Shown: in pieces, positions 26,923 to 37,215 of the stretch
Layout of the letters: every line of letters starts with the position of its first letter
Position numbering within the stretch: the stretch's first letter is position 1
Assembly: GCA_021770825.1 (NCBI GenBank)
Contig: JAETQD010000019.1
Coordinates: forward strand, 20,340-84,339
Direction of reading: 5' to 3'
From: Clostridium sp.
GTDB lineage: Bacteria; Bacillota; Clostridia; Lachnospirales; Lachnospiraceae
Length of the DNA stretch: 64,000 nucleotides
Translations under genes and position numbers: made by a program
Notes under the pieces: model-generated
What the model saw: the letters and a program-made list of their open reading frames with translations, nothing else
What the model was told of the DNA's origin: nothing
Databases searched by the model: none

Positions 26923-28148
26923 TGAGAAAAACAGAACTTTTGATTCCGGCAGGCAGTCTGGATGTGTTAAAAACAGCAGTCATCTACGGCGCCGATGCCG
27001 TATATCTGGGCGGAGAGGCCTTCGGCCTCAGGGCCAAGGCCAAAAACTTCACCAACGAGGAAATCAAAGAGGGAATTGCCTTTGCCCATGCCCATGGCGT
27101 AAAGGTTTACATCACAGCCAATATCCTGGCCCACAATGAGGACCTTTCCGGTGTGGAGGCATATTTTAACGAGCTTAAGGAAATCCGGCCGGATGCCCTG
27201 ATCATCTCGGATCCCGGGGTCTTTGCCATTGCAAAGCGGGTGATCCCGGATATGGAGCTTCACATCAGCACCCAGGCCAACAATACCAACTACGGAACCT
27301 ATCTGTTCTGGCATGAGCTGGGGGCCAAGCGTGTGGTTTCCGCCAGAGAGTTATCCTTAAAGGAAATCCGGGAAATCAGAGACCATATTCCGGAGGACAT
27401 GGAAATCGAGAGCTTTATCCATGGGGCCATGTGCATTTCCTATTCGGGCCGCTGTTTGTTAAGCAATTATTTCACCGGACGGGATGCCAACCAGGGCGCC
27501 TGCACCCATCCCTGCCGCTGGAAATACTCGGTGGTGGAGGAAACCAGGCCGGGCGAGTACATGCCGGTTTATGAGAATGAGAGGGGAACCTTTATTTTCA
27601 ACTCCAAGGACCTCTGCATGATCGAGCATGTGCCGGAAATGATTGAGGCAGGCATTGACAGCTTTAAGATTGAAGGACGCATGAAGACGGCCCTTTATGT
27701 GGCGACTGTGGCCAGAACCTACCGGAAGGCCATAAATGATTATCTGGAAAGCCCGGAAAAATACCGCGCCAACATGGAATGGTATAAGGAAGAAATCGGA
27801 AAATGCACCTACCGGGAATTTACCACAGGCTTTTATTTTGGAAAGCCCGACAGTGATACCCAGATTTATGACAACAATACCTATGTGAAAAATTATGTGT
27901 ACCTGGGAACCGTGGAGGAAAAGGACGCCAGAGGTTTTGCGAGAATCGAGCAGAAAAATAAGTTCTCCGTGGGTGAGACCATTGAGATCATGAAGCCGGA
28001 TGGACGGAATATCTCTGTCCTTGTGAAGGCAATGTATACAGAAGAAGGAGAGCCAGTGGACAGCGCTCCCCATCCCAAGCAGGTGCTTTATCTGAATTTG
28101 GGAGGAGAAGCAGAGAAGTATGACATTCTACGGAAGAAGGAAGAGTAA
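26919..28148 (+). CDS. trhP: U32 peptidase-family protein, probable tRNA hydroxylation protein TrhP
   Basis: A 409-residue U32-family protein: ELLIPAGSLDVLKTAVIYGADAVYLGG at the N-terminus, SFIHGAMCISYSGRCLLSNYFTGRDANQGACTHPCRW with the four-cysteine iron-sulfur type pattern, and FKIEGRMK. It is annotated as a collagenase-like peptidase in many genomes, but YegQ/TrhP-type members are needed for prephenate-dependent 5-hydroxyuridine at tRNA position 34. Four-base overlap with trmR supports a tRNA role. Confidence 0.88.
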   Translation: MMRKTELLIPAGSLDVLKTAVIYGADAVYLGGEAFGLRAKAKNFTNEEIKEGIAFAHAHGVKVYITANILAHNEDLSGVEAYFNELKEIRPDALIISDPGVFAIAKRVIPDMELHISTQANNTNYGTYLFWHELGAKRVVSARELSLKEIREIRDHIPEDMEIESFIHGAMCISYSGRCLLSNYFTGRDANQGACTHPCRWKYSVVEETRPGEYMPVYENERGTFIFNSKDLCMIEHVPEMIEAGIDSFKIEGRMKTALYVATVARTYRKAINDYLESPEKYRANMEWYKEEIGKCTYREFTTGFYFGKPDSDTQIYDNNTYVKNYVYLGTVEEKDARGFARIEQKNKFSVGETIEIMKPDGRNISVLVKAMYTEEGEPVDSAPHPKQVLYLNLGGEAEKYDILRKKEE

Positions 28149-28183
28149 ACGTCCGCATCGGATGCAGGAAAGGAGAGGGAGCC

Positions 28184-29005
28184 ATGGCATTTTTGTTTGG
28201 AGTTTTCAGTGTTTTCTGTCTGGTCTATTATGGGGTCATTGCGGCCTATTCCGGCGTGGAGACGTCTTTTTCTGCAATCTGGCTGATTTTGTCTTTGCTT
28301 CTGGCTCTGGGGTCCGGGACCATCCACTTTTACGACAGGTTTAAGGCCAGGATCCCCATTCGTCTGGAGGTCACAGTGGTGACCATTGTGGCCGCGTTTT
28401 TTGCGGTATTTGTGATCGTGGAAACGGCCATGGGCCTCAATTTCTTTTCCCTGAAAAAGCAGAGTGCCGATTACGTGATCGTGCTGGGCGCCCAGGTGAA
28501 GGGAAAGGCCTTAAGCAAGTCTCTGGAATACCGCCTGGAAAAGGCCCTGGAGTACGCTAAAATCCATTCCAACACGGTCTTTGTCCTTTCCGGAGGAAAG
28601 GGGCCGGGAGAGGATGTGTCCGAGGCCAGGGTCATGTATGAATACCTGCTGGACCATGGAGTGCCGGATTACCAGATGATTCTGGAGGAGAATTCCCACA
28701 GTACATATGAGAATCTGGTGTACAGCAAGATGCTCATTGATGAAAGGGAGGCCGGAAGGCGGGCCATGATACGGAAGATCATGGCGGATGCCGGATACCT
28801 GGTGCCCCCCGATGAGGAAGTGACGATCCGGGTGGGAATCGTCACCAGCAACTTCCATGTGCTGCGGGCAAAGGGGATTGCAAAAAAGATCGGTATTGCC
28901 AATATAAGCGGCATTGCGTCCAAATCGGATCCGGTTTTATTTCTGCATTTCTGCGTCAGGGAATGCTTTGCCATTTTAAAAGATAAATTTGTGGGAAATA
29001 TGTAA
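28184..29005 (+). CDS. YdcF/SanA-like membrane protein (DUF218)
   Basis: A 273-residue protein with about three N-terminal membrane segments (residues 3-25, 30-48, 63-85) and a DUF218 domain: YVIVLGAQVKGKALSKSLEYRLEKA, FVLSGGKGPGEDVSEARVM, EENSHSTYENL and IVTSNFHVLRAK. The family is linked to cell-envelope integrity and vancomycin exclusion in E. coli SanA, but no reaction is established. The ribosome site GGAGAGGGAGCC is clear. Confidence 0.88.
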   Translation: MAFLFGVFSVFCLVYYGVIAAYSGVETSFSAIWLILSLLLALGSGTIHFYDRFKARIPIRLEVTVVTIVAAFFAVFVIVETAMGLNFFSLKKQSADYVIVLGAQVKGKALSKSLEYRLEKALEYAKIHSNTVFVLSGGKGPGEDVSEARVMYEYLLDHGVPDYQMILEENSHSTYENLVYSKMLIDEREAGRRAMIRKIMADAGYLVPPDEEVTIRVGIVTSNFHVLRAKGIAKKIGIANISGIASKSDPVLFLHFCVRECFAILKDKFVGNM

Positions 29006-29060
29006 GATAGGGGAGATCTGTCAGAACCCTTAGAATTCGGATGGAAAGGAATTGAAAAGT

Positions 29061-32000
29061 ATGCAGAGTCAGCGCGAAAAAATAAAGAGTCTTTCGGCCT
29101 ACCGCGTTTTAGAAGACCGGGAAATAAAGGAGCTTAACTCCGAGGGTTTTATCCTGGAGCACAAAAAGACAAAGGCCAGAATTTTCCTTATGAGTAACGA
29201 CGATGAAAATAAAGTGTTCTGTATCGGGTTTCGGACTCCTCCCGCAGACAGCACGGGAGTTCCGCATATTTTAGAGCACAGCGTGCTCTGCGGTTCGGAG
29301 AAATTTCCGGTGAAGGACCCCTTTGTGGAACTGGTGAAGGGCTCCCTCAATACGTTTTTAAACGCTATGACCTATCCGGACAAGACCGTATACCCGGTGG
29401 CCAGCTGCAATGACAAGGATTTTCAGAACCTGATGGATGTCTACATGGATGCGGTGTTAAATCCCAACATCGGAAAAGAGAAAAAGATTTTCATGCAGGA
29501 AGGCTGGCACTATGAGCTGGAGGAGCCGGATGGAGAGATCACCTATAACGGAGTGGTGTACAATGAGATGAAGGGCGTCTTTTCTTCACCGGAAAGCGTT
29601 CTGGACCGGTATACCAGAGCATGCATGTTCCCGGATACCTGCTACGGCTTTGAATCCGGCGGTGATCCGGACGAGATTGTGAAGCTGACCTATGAGGATT
29701 ATCTGAAGTTTTATAAGAAATACTACCATCCCTCCAACAGCTACATTTATCTGTATGGAGACATGGACATGGCAGAAAAGCTTTCCTGGCTGGATGAGGA
29801 ATACCTTGGAAACTATGGGTATTCAGAAGTGGATTCTGTGATTCCGGTCCAGAAGGCCTTTAAGGAGCCGGTGGAGAAGGAGATTTTTTATTCCGTATCG
29901 GAGACGGAGGACACAGAAAACGCTGCCTACCTTTCCGTCAATACATCGGCTGGAAATGAGCTCTCTCCCAAAGAGTACATTGCCTTCCAGGTGCTGGAAT
30001 ATGTGCTTTTGGATGCGCCGGGAGCACCTTTAAAGAAGGAGCTTCTGGACGCGGGAATCGGCGATGACATCATGGGCGGATATGAAAATGGAATTTTACA
30101 GCCCTACTTTTCCGTGATTGCAAAGAATGCCAGAAAAGACCAGAAGGGCGAATTCCTGGCTGTGGTGAAGGGAACTTTACGGAAGCTTGCCCTTACAGGG
30201 CTTGATAAGAGAAGCGTTCTGGCAGGAATCAACTATTATGAATTCCAGTACCGGGAAGCAGATTTCGGTTCTGCGCCCAAGGGACTGATGTACGGGCTCC
30301 AGTGTCTGGACAGTTGGCTTTACGGCGGCGACCCCATGATGCATCTGGAGTATGAGGAAACCTTTGCGGCCCTGAAGAAGGGAGCGGAGGAAGGCTATTT
30401 TGAGGGACTGATTTCCAGATATCTTCTGGATAACCCCTATGAGGCCGTGGTGATCGCAAGCCCCGAAAAGAACCTGACGGCAAAGCTGGAAGCAGAGACG
30501 GCAAAACAGTTAAAGGAATACAAGGAAAGCCTTTCCGCGGAAGAAATCGCAGAGCTTGTGCGGCAGACAAAGGAGCTTAAAGAGTATCAGGACACCCCGT
30601 CACCGAAGGAAGACCTGGAAAAGATTCCCATGATTTCCAGGGAAGACATCGGGAGGGAGCCGGGTAAGCTGATCTTTGAGGAAACAAGGGTGGACAAAAT
30701 TCCGGTGATCCGCCATGAGATGTTCACATCGGGAATCGGATATTTAAAGGTGCTGTTTAACACCAACCGGGTTCCCATGGAGGACCTGCCCTATGTGGGA
30801 CTTTTAAAGTCCGTTCTGGGCTATGTGGATACGGCCCATCATTCTTACGGAGATCTGAGCAGCGAGATTTTCTTAAACAGCGGCGGCGTGACCTTTTCCG
30901 TGACCTCCTATCCGGATTTAAAGAAGGGCGGATTTACAGGAGTCTTTGCGGCCAGTGCCCGGGTGCTTTATGAGAAGCTGGACTTCGGCTTCGGAATTCT
31001 CGGCGAGATCTTTGCAGAATCCATGCTGGAGGATGAAAAGCGTTTAAAGGAAATCTTAAACGAGGCCAAATCCAAGGGACAGATGAAGCTCATGGGATCC
31101 GGCCATACGGCAGCAGTGGCCAGGGCCACCTCCTATTTCTCCGATACCTCCTATTTCAATGATCTGACAGGGGGAATCGGTTTTTACCAGTGTCTGGAGA
31201 GCTGGGTGAAAGATTTCGATGTGAAAAAGCAGGAGATCATTGACGGATTAAAGCGTGTGGTGAAGCTTCTTCTCACCAAAGAAAATATGACTGTAAGCTA
31301 TACGGCTGACGAAGAGGGATTCTCCTACCTTCCGGCTGCCATGAAGAAGCTGACGGAAAAGCTTCCTGCGGGAGACGGGAAAACCTATGCATTTACGGCT
31401 CCCAAGGGAAACCGGAATGAGGGCTTTACCTCCTCTTCCAAGGTCAACTATGTGGCGCGGTGCGGCACCTTTGCAGGAAGCCGGTATTCCTACACCGGAG
31501 TTCTCCGGATTTTAAAGGTAATGTTAAGCTATGATTACCTCTGGATTAACATTCGCGTAAAGGGCGGGGCCTACGGCTGCATGAGCGGTATCGGACGGTC
31601 CGGCGAGGGATATTTTGTGTCCTACCGGGATCCCAATGTGAAGGAGAGCGATGACATCTACATGGGAATTCCGGAATACCTGGAATCCTTTGATGCCGAT
31701 GAAAGAGATATGACCAAGTACGTGATCGGAACCATCAGCGATCTGGATACTCCCCTGACTCCATCCTTAAAGGGCGCAAGAGGCCTTTCTGCCTGGTATT
31801 CCGGCGTGACAGATGAAATGTTAAAGGAAGAGCGGGAGCAGATTCTTTCTGTGACCGTGGAGGATATGCGAAAGCTTTCCGGCATGGTACGGGAAATTTT
31901 AAATACAGGCGCAGTCTGCGTCATTGGAAATGAAGAAAAAATCAAGGCTGACGGCTCCATGTTCGGAGAAATCAGGCCCTTATACAACGGAGTGTCATAA
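29061..32000 (+). CDS. M16C metallopeptidase (presequence-protease type)
   Basis: The ATG at 29061 is ten bases from AAAGGA; a TTG at 29052 is too close to it. The 979-residue protein is a full-length M16C peptidase. The inverted zinc motif is H69-I-L-E-H73 in GVPHILEHSVLCGS, with the distal Glu in MQEGWHYELE region and the peptidase-associated domain KGGAYGCMSGIGRSGEGYFVSYRDPN near the C-terminus. Relatives (PreP, falcilysin, Bacillus-type zinc peptidases) degrade short peptides in a closed chamber. It has no signal peptide and is likely cytoplasmic. Confidence 0.94.
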   Translation: MQSQREKIKSLSAYRVLEDREIKELNSEGFILEHKKTKARIFLMSNDDENKVFCIGFRTPPADSTGVPHILEHSVLCGSEKFPVKDPFVELVKGSLNTFLNAMTYPDKTVYPVASCNDKDFQNLMDVYMDAVLNPNIGKEKKIFMQEGWHYELEEPDGEITYNGVVYNEMKGVFSSPESVLDRYTRACMFPDTCYGFESGGDPDEIVKLTYEDYLKFYKKYYHPSNSYIYLYGDMDMAEKLSWLDEEYLGNYGYSEVDSVIPVQKAFKEPVEKEIFYSVSETEDTENAAYLSVNTSAGNELSPKEYIAFQVLEYVLLDAPGAPLKKELLDAGIGDDIMGGYENGILQPYFSVIAKNARKDQKGEFLAVVKGTLRKLALTGLDKRSVLAGINYYEFQYREADFGSAPKGLMYGLQCLDSWLYGGDPMMHLEYEETFAALKKGAEEGYFEGLISRYLLDNPYEAVVIASPEKNLTAKLEAETAKQLKEYKESLSAEEIAELVRQTKELKEYQDTPSPKEDLEKIPMISREDIGREPGKLIFEETRVDKIPVIRHEMFTSGIGYLKVLFNTNRVPMEDLPYVGLLKSVLGYVDTAHHSYGDLSSEIFLNSGGVTFSVTSYPDLKKGGFTGVFAASARVLYEKLDFGFGILGEIFAESMLEDEKRLKEILNEAKSKGQMKLMGSGHTAAVARATSYFSDTSYFNDLTGGIGFYQCLESWVKDFDVKKQEIIDGLKRVVKLLLTKENMTVSYTADEEGFSYLPAAMKKLTEKLPAGDGKTYAFTAPKGNRNEGFTSSSKVNYVARCGTFAGSRYSYTGVLRILKVMLSYDYLWINIRVKGGAYGCMSGIGRSGEGYFVSYRDPNVKESDDIYMGIPEYLESFDADERDMTKYVIGTISDLDTPLTPSLKGARGLSAWYSGVTDEMLKEEREQILSVTVEDMRKLSGMVREILNTGAVCVIGNEEKIKADGSMFGEIRPLYNGVS

Positions 32001-32028
32001 AGGGGCAGCTTCCGTTTTGGAGGAGAGA

Positions 32029-32931
32029 ATGAGTAAAAAATACAAGTCGGGTTTTGTGACCCTGATTGGACGGCCCAATGTGGGAAAATCCACACTGATG
32101 AACCATCTGATCGGCCAGAAAATTGCCATCACATCAGAAAAGCCTCAGACCACGAGAAACAGGATTCAGACGGTTTACACCGATGACCGGGGGCAGATCA
32201 TTTTCTTAGATACGCCGGGAATCCATAAGGCAAAAAACAAGCTGGGGGAATACATGGTCAGTGTGGCCGAGCACACCTTGAAGGAGGTGGATGTGATTCT
32301 CTGGCTGGTGGAGCCGGGAACCTATATCGGGGCCGGGGAGCAGCACATTTTAAAGGTGCTTTCCAAGGTGAAAACACCGGTGATTCTGGTGATCAATAAG
32401 ATTGACACCGTGAAAAAGGAAGAAATTTTAAAGACCATCGATGCCTATAAGGACGTGTACCGCTTTAAAGAGATCATTCCGGTTTCGGCAATGAAAAAGA
32501 CCAATACCGATACCCTGATTCATACCCTGTTCCAGTATCTGCCGGAAGGGCCGCAGTATTACGATGAGGATACGGTCACGGACCAGCCCATGCGTCAGAT
32601 TGCCGCAGAGCTCATAAGGGAAAAGGCACTCCGCATGATGTCCGATGAAATTCCCCATGGAATTGCTGTGGTGATTGAGAAAATGACGGAGCGGGACAAT
32701 GGAATCTTCGACATTGATGCCACCATTGTCTGCGAGAGAGAGTCCCACAAGGGAATCGTCATTGGCAAGGGCGGGGCCATGCTTAAGAAGATCGGTACGG
32801 CCGCCAGAATTGAGATTGAAAATCTCATGGATGCAAAGGTGAATTTAAAGCTCTGGGTCAAGGTCCGGAAAGAATGGCGTGACAGCGAGCTTTATATGAA
32901 AAACTACGGATACAACGCAAAGGACATTTAG
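32029..32931 (+). CDS. era: GTPase Era
   Basis: The ATG at 32029 is directly behind GGAGGAGAGA; a longer frame begins inside the peptidase gene and is unsupported. The 300-residue protein has G1 GRPNVGKST, G3 DTPGI, G4 NKID, and a C-terminal KH domain (IVIGKGGAMLKKIG) that binds the 3' end of 16S rRNA. It helps assemble the 30S subunit. recO follows six bases later, as in most Firmicutes. Confidence 0.97.
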   Translation: MSKKYKSGFVTLIGRPNVGKSTLMNHLIGQKIAITSEKPQTTRNRIQTVYTDDRGQIIFLDTPGIHKAKNKLGEYMVSVAEHTLKEVDVILWLVEPGTYIGAGEQHILKVLSKVKTPVILVINKIDTVKKEEILKTIDAYKDVYRFKEIIPVSAMKKTNTDTLIHTLFQYLPEGPQYYDEDTVTDQPMRQIAAELIREKALRMMSDEIPHGIAVVIEKMTERDNGIFDIDATIVCERESHKGIVIGKGGAMLKKIGTAARIEIENLMDAKVNLKLWVKVRKEWRDSELYMKNYGYNAKDI

Positions 32932-32937
32932 GAGAGC

Positions 32938-33597
32938 ATGAGGGAGCAGATCAGTGTGACCGGCATGGTGTTGAAGGCGTCGCCGGTGGGAGAATACGAC
33001 AGACGGCTGGTGATTTTAACCTGCGAGCGGGGGAAAATCACTGCCTTCGCCAGGGGCGCCAGGCGGCCGGGCAGCACGCTGATGGCCTGTTCCGGCCCCT
33101 TTGTTTTCGGGAAGTTTGCCCTGTATGAAGGCAGGGATGCCTATACCCTCGCCCAGGCAGAGGTGGAAAACTACTTCCGGGAAATTGCAGGGGACATGGA
33201 GTCTGCCTGCTACGGCTCTTATTTTCTTGAATTTGCCGATTATTACGGAAGGGAAAATATGGAGGCTGTGGAAACCTTAAAGCTTCTCTACCAGTCTTTG
33301 CGGGCTCTTTTAAAACCGGCCCTTCCAAACCGTCTGGTGAAGGCGGTTTTTGAGCTCAAGCTCATGGAGATCAACGGCGAGTATACCGAGTCCCCCAAAG
33401 GAACCCCGGGAGACTCTGCCAGGTATGCATGGGAATATGTGCTGGGGACACCGGTGGAAAAGCTCTATACCTTCACGTTAAAGGAGGATGCACTGCAGGA
33501 ATTTTCCAGGTGTGTGGAGGAAAACCGCAGGAGATTTGTTGATAAATCCTTTCATGCACTTGACATTTTGAGGGTTCTTGTGGATAATGTATCTTAA
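32938..33597 (+). CDS. recO: DNA repair protein RecO
   Basis: A 219-residue RecO: an N-terminal OB fold (VTGMVLKASPVGEYDRRLVILTCERGKITAFARGARR) and the helical C-terminal domain. It loads RecA on SSB-coated DNA with RecR. It is shorter than many RecO proteins because the four-cysteine zinc finger after INGEY is absent and the sequence goes straight to SARYAWEYVLGTPVEKLYTF. I recall other Lachnospiraceae lacking these cysteines, so this may be a lineage feature rather than damage. Confidence 0.93.
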   Translation: MREQISVTGMVLKASPVGEYDRRLVILTCERGKITAFARGARRPGSTLMACSGPFVFGKFALYEGRDAYTLAQAEVENYFREIAGDMESACYGSYFLEFADYYGRENMEAVETLKLLYQSLRALLKPALPNRLVKAVFELKLMEINGEYTESPKGTPGDSARYAWEYVLGTPVEKLYTFTLKEDALQEFSRCVEENRRRFVDKSFHALDILRVLVDNVS

Positions 33598-33659
33598 GTA
33601 TGCGCCATGTACCGGCGCATTTCTGTATAAAAGTAAAAAACAGAGAGGTATCTCCTGAT

Positions 33660-34325
33660 ATGAGGATAAAGATGCGAACACGTATGATACTTCCGGCCAT
33701 GGCACTTCTTATGGTTACTGCCTGCTCCCGTTCTCCGGAGACCGTTTCCTTTGCGCCGTCGGAAGACGCTCTCTATGTGACAAGAGAAGGCGTTATTACC
33801 AGTGCCGTCATTGAAACATACGAAAATGAGTACTACACAGAGGAAGAGTTAAAGGCCTCAGTGGAAGAAGCACTGGCAGATTTCAACAGGCCCGCCGGCT
33901 CCTGCACCGCTGACGAGGCCCCGTCCCGGGAGGCAGCGATTTTCAACTCCTGTTCCCTGGCAGACGGAACCGCAAGCCTCTATATTGATTTTAAAAATCC
34001 GGCCGCCTATCTGGAATTTATGGAAGCCTATCCCGATGAGGAAAGCAGCGTCCAGGTGAAGGCTCTGGATGTGACCACAGTTTCCGATGGAATTACAAAA
34101 GGATATCTCACAGGTGAAACCTTTAAAACCACGTCTTCCAGCCAAAAAGAAGTGGATGCCAGTGAGGTAATGAAGCAGAGCAAGCTGTATGTGGCAGCCA
34201 TCGAGGGCCCCGCCCTCATTCAGACAGAAGGACCCATCCAGTATGTATCTGCCGATGTCACCGTTTTGGGAAGTACTCTGATTCAGACTCCGGAGACCGG
34301 AATGGTCTACGTGGTCTTTAAATAA
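33660..34325 (+). CDS. Lipoprotein of unknown function
   Basis: The start at 33660 places a lipoprotein signal at the N-terminus ([19 protein letters not shown], lipobox VTAC), with AGAGAGGT upstream. The mature 200-residue part has alternating strands and helices, no cysteines besides the lipidated one and a few others, and no motif I recognise. It is likely anchored to the outer face of the membrane. It lies between recO and glyQS with short gaps. Confidence 0.75.
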   Translation: MRIKMRTRMILPAMALLMVTACSRSPETVSFAPSEDALYVTREGVITSAVIETYENEYYTEEELKASVEEALADFNRPAGSCTADEAPSREAAIFNSCSLADGTASLYIDFKNPAAYLEFMEAYPDEESSVQVKALDVTTVSDGITKGYLTGETFKTTSSSQKEVDASEVMKQSKLYVAAIEGPALIQTEGPIQYVSADVTVLGSTLIQTPETGMVYVVFK

Positions 34326-34353
34326 TCATAGAAGAGAAGAGGAGAGAGAGATT

Positions 34354-35742
34354 ATGGAAAAGACAATGGAAAAAATCGTTGCCCTGGCAAAATCCAGAGG
34401 ATTTGTATATCCGGGCTCTGAGATTTACGGAGGTCTTGCAAACACATGGGACTACGGAAACCTGGGCGTGGAGCTTAAAAACAATGTGAAGCGGGCCTGG
34501 TGGAAAAAATTCATCCAGGAATCTCCGTATAACGTTGGTGTGGACTGCGCCATCCTCATGAACTCCCAGACTTGGGTGGCATCCGGCCATCTGGGCGGTT
34601 TTTCCGATCCGCTCATGGACTGTAAGGCATGTAAGGAGCGGTTCCGTGCCGATAAGTTAATTGAAGATTATATGGCTGAAAAGGGAATTGAGCCGGAGAG
34701 CCCCATCGACGGCTGGAGCCAGGAAGAGATGAAGCAGTATATTGATGACAATAATATCTGCTGCCCAAGCTGCGGAAAGCATGATTTTACTGATATCCGT
34801 CAGTTCAACCTGATGTTCAAGACCTTCCAGGGTGTAACGGAGGATGCCAAGAACACCGTATATTTAAGACCGGAGACCGCACAGGGTATTTTTGTAAACT
34901 TTAAAAACGTACAGAGAACCTCCAGAAAGAAAGTTCCCTTCGGCATCGGACAGATTGGTAAGTCCTTCCGCAACGAGATCACTCCCGGAAACTTTACCTT
35001 CCGTACCAGAGAGTTTGAGCAGATGGAGCTGGAATTCTTCTGTAAGCCCGGCACCGATCTGGAGTGGTTTGCATACTGGAAGCAGCACTGCATCGACTGG
35101 CTCCAGGAACTTGGCATTAAACCCGATGAGATGCGTGCCCGTGACCATTCTCCGGAAGAGCTCTGCTTTTACAGCAAGGCAACCACAGACCTGGAATTCT
35201 TATTCCCCTTCGGATGGGGCGAGCTCTGGGGAATCGCCGACAGAACCGATTATGACCTGACCCAGCATCAGAACACATCCGGACAGGATATGACATACTT
35301 TGATGATGAGGTCAATGAGAAATATATCCCTTATGTCATTGAGCCGTCATTGGGTGCAGACCGTGTGACTCTGGCCTTCCTCTGCTCTGCTTATGATGAG
35401 GAAGAGATCGGCGAGGGAGATGTGAGAACCGTTCTCCACTTCCATCCGGCTCTGGCTCCTGTGAAGGTGGGTGTTCTGCCCCTTTCCAAGAAGTTAAATG
35501 CAGGCGCAGAAAAGGTATTTGCAGAGCTTTCCAAGTACTGGAACTGCGAATTTGACGACAGAGGAAACATCGGTAAGAGATACAGAAGACAGGATGAGAT
35601 CGGTACTCCGTTCTGCGTAACCTATGACTTTGACTCCGAGACAGACGGAGCCGTTACGGTCCGCGACAGAGATACCATGGAACAGGTACGTATTCCGATC
35701 ACAGAGCTTAAGGCATACCTGGAAGAAAAACTTGCATTTTAA
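34354..35742 (+). CDS. glyQS: Glycyl-tRNA synthetase, alpha2 type
   Basis: A 462-residue class II synthetase of the eukaryote-like homodimeric type: [29 protein letters not shown]-type motif 2 region ([13 protein letters not shown]), [25 protein letters not shown], and [15 protein letters not shown] (motif 3), then the anticodon-binding domain. It charges tRNA-Gly. No T-box leader is visible in the 28-base gap before it. A terminator follows at 35761. Confidence 0.96.
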   Translation: MEKTMEKIVALAKSRGFVYPGSEIYGGLANTWDYGNLGVELKNNVKRAWWKKFIQESPYNVGVDCAILMNSQTWVASGHLGGFSDPLMDCKACKERFRADKLIEDYMAEKGIEPESPIDGWSQEEMKQYIDDNNICCPSCGKHDFTDIRQFNLMFKTFQGVTEDAKNTVYLRPETAQGIFVNFKNVQRTSRKKVPFGIGQIGKSFRNEITPGNFTFRTREFEQMELEFFCKPGTDLEWFAYWKQHCIDWLQELGIKPDEMRARDHSPEELCFYSKATTDLEFLFPFGWGELWGIADRTDYDLTQHQNTSGQDMTYFDDEVNEKYIPYVIEPSLGADRVTLAFLCSAYDEEEIGEGDVRTVLHFHPALAPVKVGVLPLSKKLNAGAEKVFAELSKYWNCEFDDRGNIGKRYRRQDEIGTPFCVTYDFDSETDGAVTVRDRDTMEQVRIPITELKAYLEEKLAF

Positions 35743-35760
35743 AGATTACGAAAGAGAAGA

Positions 35761-35800
35761 GGGGCAGCCGGAAACCTTTGGCGCGACGGCAGCCCCTTTT
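35761..35800 (+). terminator. Hairpin after glyQS
   Basis: GGGGCAGCCG (35761-35770) pairs with CGGCAGCCCC (35787-35796), one mismatch, then TTTT. It probably ends the glyQS transcript before maf. Confidence 0.7.
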
Positions 35801-35825
35801 CGCGTGAAAAAGAGGGATAACGACA

Positions 35826-36413
35826 ATGGAATGGAAGCGGATTGTTCTGGCCTCGGCCTCGCCCAGACGGAAGGAATTGTTAAACCAGATCGGAATAAAT
35901 CCGGAAATTCAGGTAAGTCACGTGGTGGAAACGGTGACCTCCCGGATTCCGGAGCAGGTGGTCATGGAGCTGGCCGGACAGAAGGCCCTGGATGTGGCAA
36001 AGGATGCGGAAGCGGGAACCCTTGTGATCGGCTCCGATACGGTGGTGGCTGTGGATGGAGAAATCCTTGGAAAGCCGTCGGACCATGAAGAGGCGGTCCG
36101 TATGATTACGATGATTGCCGGAAGAAGCCATCAGGTATATACAGGCGTCTGCCTGGTTCTAAAGGGAGAAACTCCCTGCGGCGACCGGGTTGTGAAATTT
36201 TACGATGAGACCGATGTGGAGGTGTACCCCATGACCGAAGAGGAAATCAGGGAGTATGCCTGTCTGGAGGAGCCCATGGACAAGGCCGGAGCCTATGCGG
36301 TCCAGGGATTTTTTGCCCGGTATATTAAGGGGCTTAAGGGATCCTATGCCAATGTGATGGGACTTCCCGTCAGCAGACTTTATAAGGAAATGAAGGATTT
36401 AGAGGGCCTATGA
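35826..36413 (+). CDS. maf: Maf-family nucleoside triphosphate pyrophosphatase
   Basis: A 195-residue Maf protein: LASASPRRKELLNQIGI, GSDTVVAVDGEILGKP, and PMDKAGAYAVQGFFARYIKGLKGSYANVMGLP. Members hydrolyse dTTP/UTP or modified nucleotides and influence septum formation. It overlaps the next HAD gene by four bases. Confidence 0.95.
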   Translation: MEWKRIVLASASPRRKELLNQIGINPEIQVSHVVETVTSRIPEQVVMELAGQKALDVAKDAEAGTLVIGSDTVVAVDGEILGKPSDHEEAVRMITMIAGRSHQVYTGVCLVLKGETPCGDRVVKFYDETDVEVYPMTEEEIREYACLEEPMDKAGAYAVQGFFARYIKGLKGSYANVMGLPVSRLYKEMKDLEGL

Positions 36414-37195
36414 TTAAATTAATCGTATCGGATATAGACGGAACCCTGGTGGAGGATGGAGGAAACAGCTTAAATCCCAGGCTTTACCAGGTGATTTTAA
36501 AGCTTAAGGAGCAGGGAATCTATTTTGCCGCGGCCAGCGGGAGACATGCGGCCAGCATCGAGTACCTGTTTGAACCCATCCGTGACCGGATTTTTTATAT
36601 CGGAGACAACGGAGCCTATGTGGGCTGTTATGGGAGGGAGCTTTTTTTAACCGGATATAAGGAAGAGCTGGCCATGGATATGATCGGTGACATGCGGGCC
36701 GCGGGACTGGATATCCTGGTGGACTGCGCCGACTGTGTGTATACGGATTCCCAAAACCAGGAATTTGTGGACTGGCTGTTAAACGGATATCATTTCCGTA
36801 TGAAACAGGTGGAGGACCTTCAGAGGCTGACGGTTCCCATTGTGAAAATTGCGGCCTGCCGCATGAGCGGAATCGGAGAGCTGGCGGCTCCCATCATGGA
36901 AAAATACGGAAAAGAGTTAAAAGTGACGCTTTCGGGCCATCAGTGGTTAGATACCATGGATCCCGGTGTCAACAAGGGAAATGCGGTGAAACTTCTCCAG
37001 GAGAGCCTGGATATCCGCCCGGAGGAAACGGTGGCATTCGGAGACCAGCTAAACGATATTGAAATGTTAAAGCAGGCCTATTTTAGCTTTGCCGTGGCAA
37101 ACGCCAGGCCGGAGACAAAGGCTGCGGCCAGATTTCTGGCAGACTCCAATAAAAACGATGGGCCGCTTAAGATCATGGAGCTGTTGGTGCAGTAA
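36410..37195 (+). CDS. HAD-superfamily (Cof-type) hydrolase
   Basis: A 261-residue HAD phosphatase of the Cof/YidA subfamily: SDIDGTLVEDGG (motif I with both Asp), AAASGRHAASIEYL, and FGDQLNDIEMLKQAYFSFAVANA (motif IV). The C2 cap lies between. Typical substrates are sugar or nucleotide phosphates; specificity unknown. Translationally coupled to maf. Confidence 0.92.
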   Translation: MIKLIVSDIDGTLVEDGGNSLNPRLYQVILKLKEQGIYFAAASGRHAASIEYLFEPIRDRIFYIGDNGAYVGCYGRELFLTGYKEELAMDMIGDMRAAGLDILVDCADCVYTDSQNQEFVDWLLNGYHFRMKQVEDLQRLTVPIVKIAACRMSGIGELAAPIMEKYGKELKVTLSGHQWLDTMDPGVNKGNAVKLLQESLDIRPEETVAFGDQLNDIEMLKQAYFSFAVANARPETKAAARFLADSNKNDGPLKIMELLVQ

Positions 37196-37215
37196 GAATC
37201 TCATCAGGAGGAACG

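Noticed and set aside
34326..34353. A T-box leader for glyQS
   Set aside because: The gap is only 28 bases and contains no T-box sequence or stem I.
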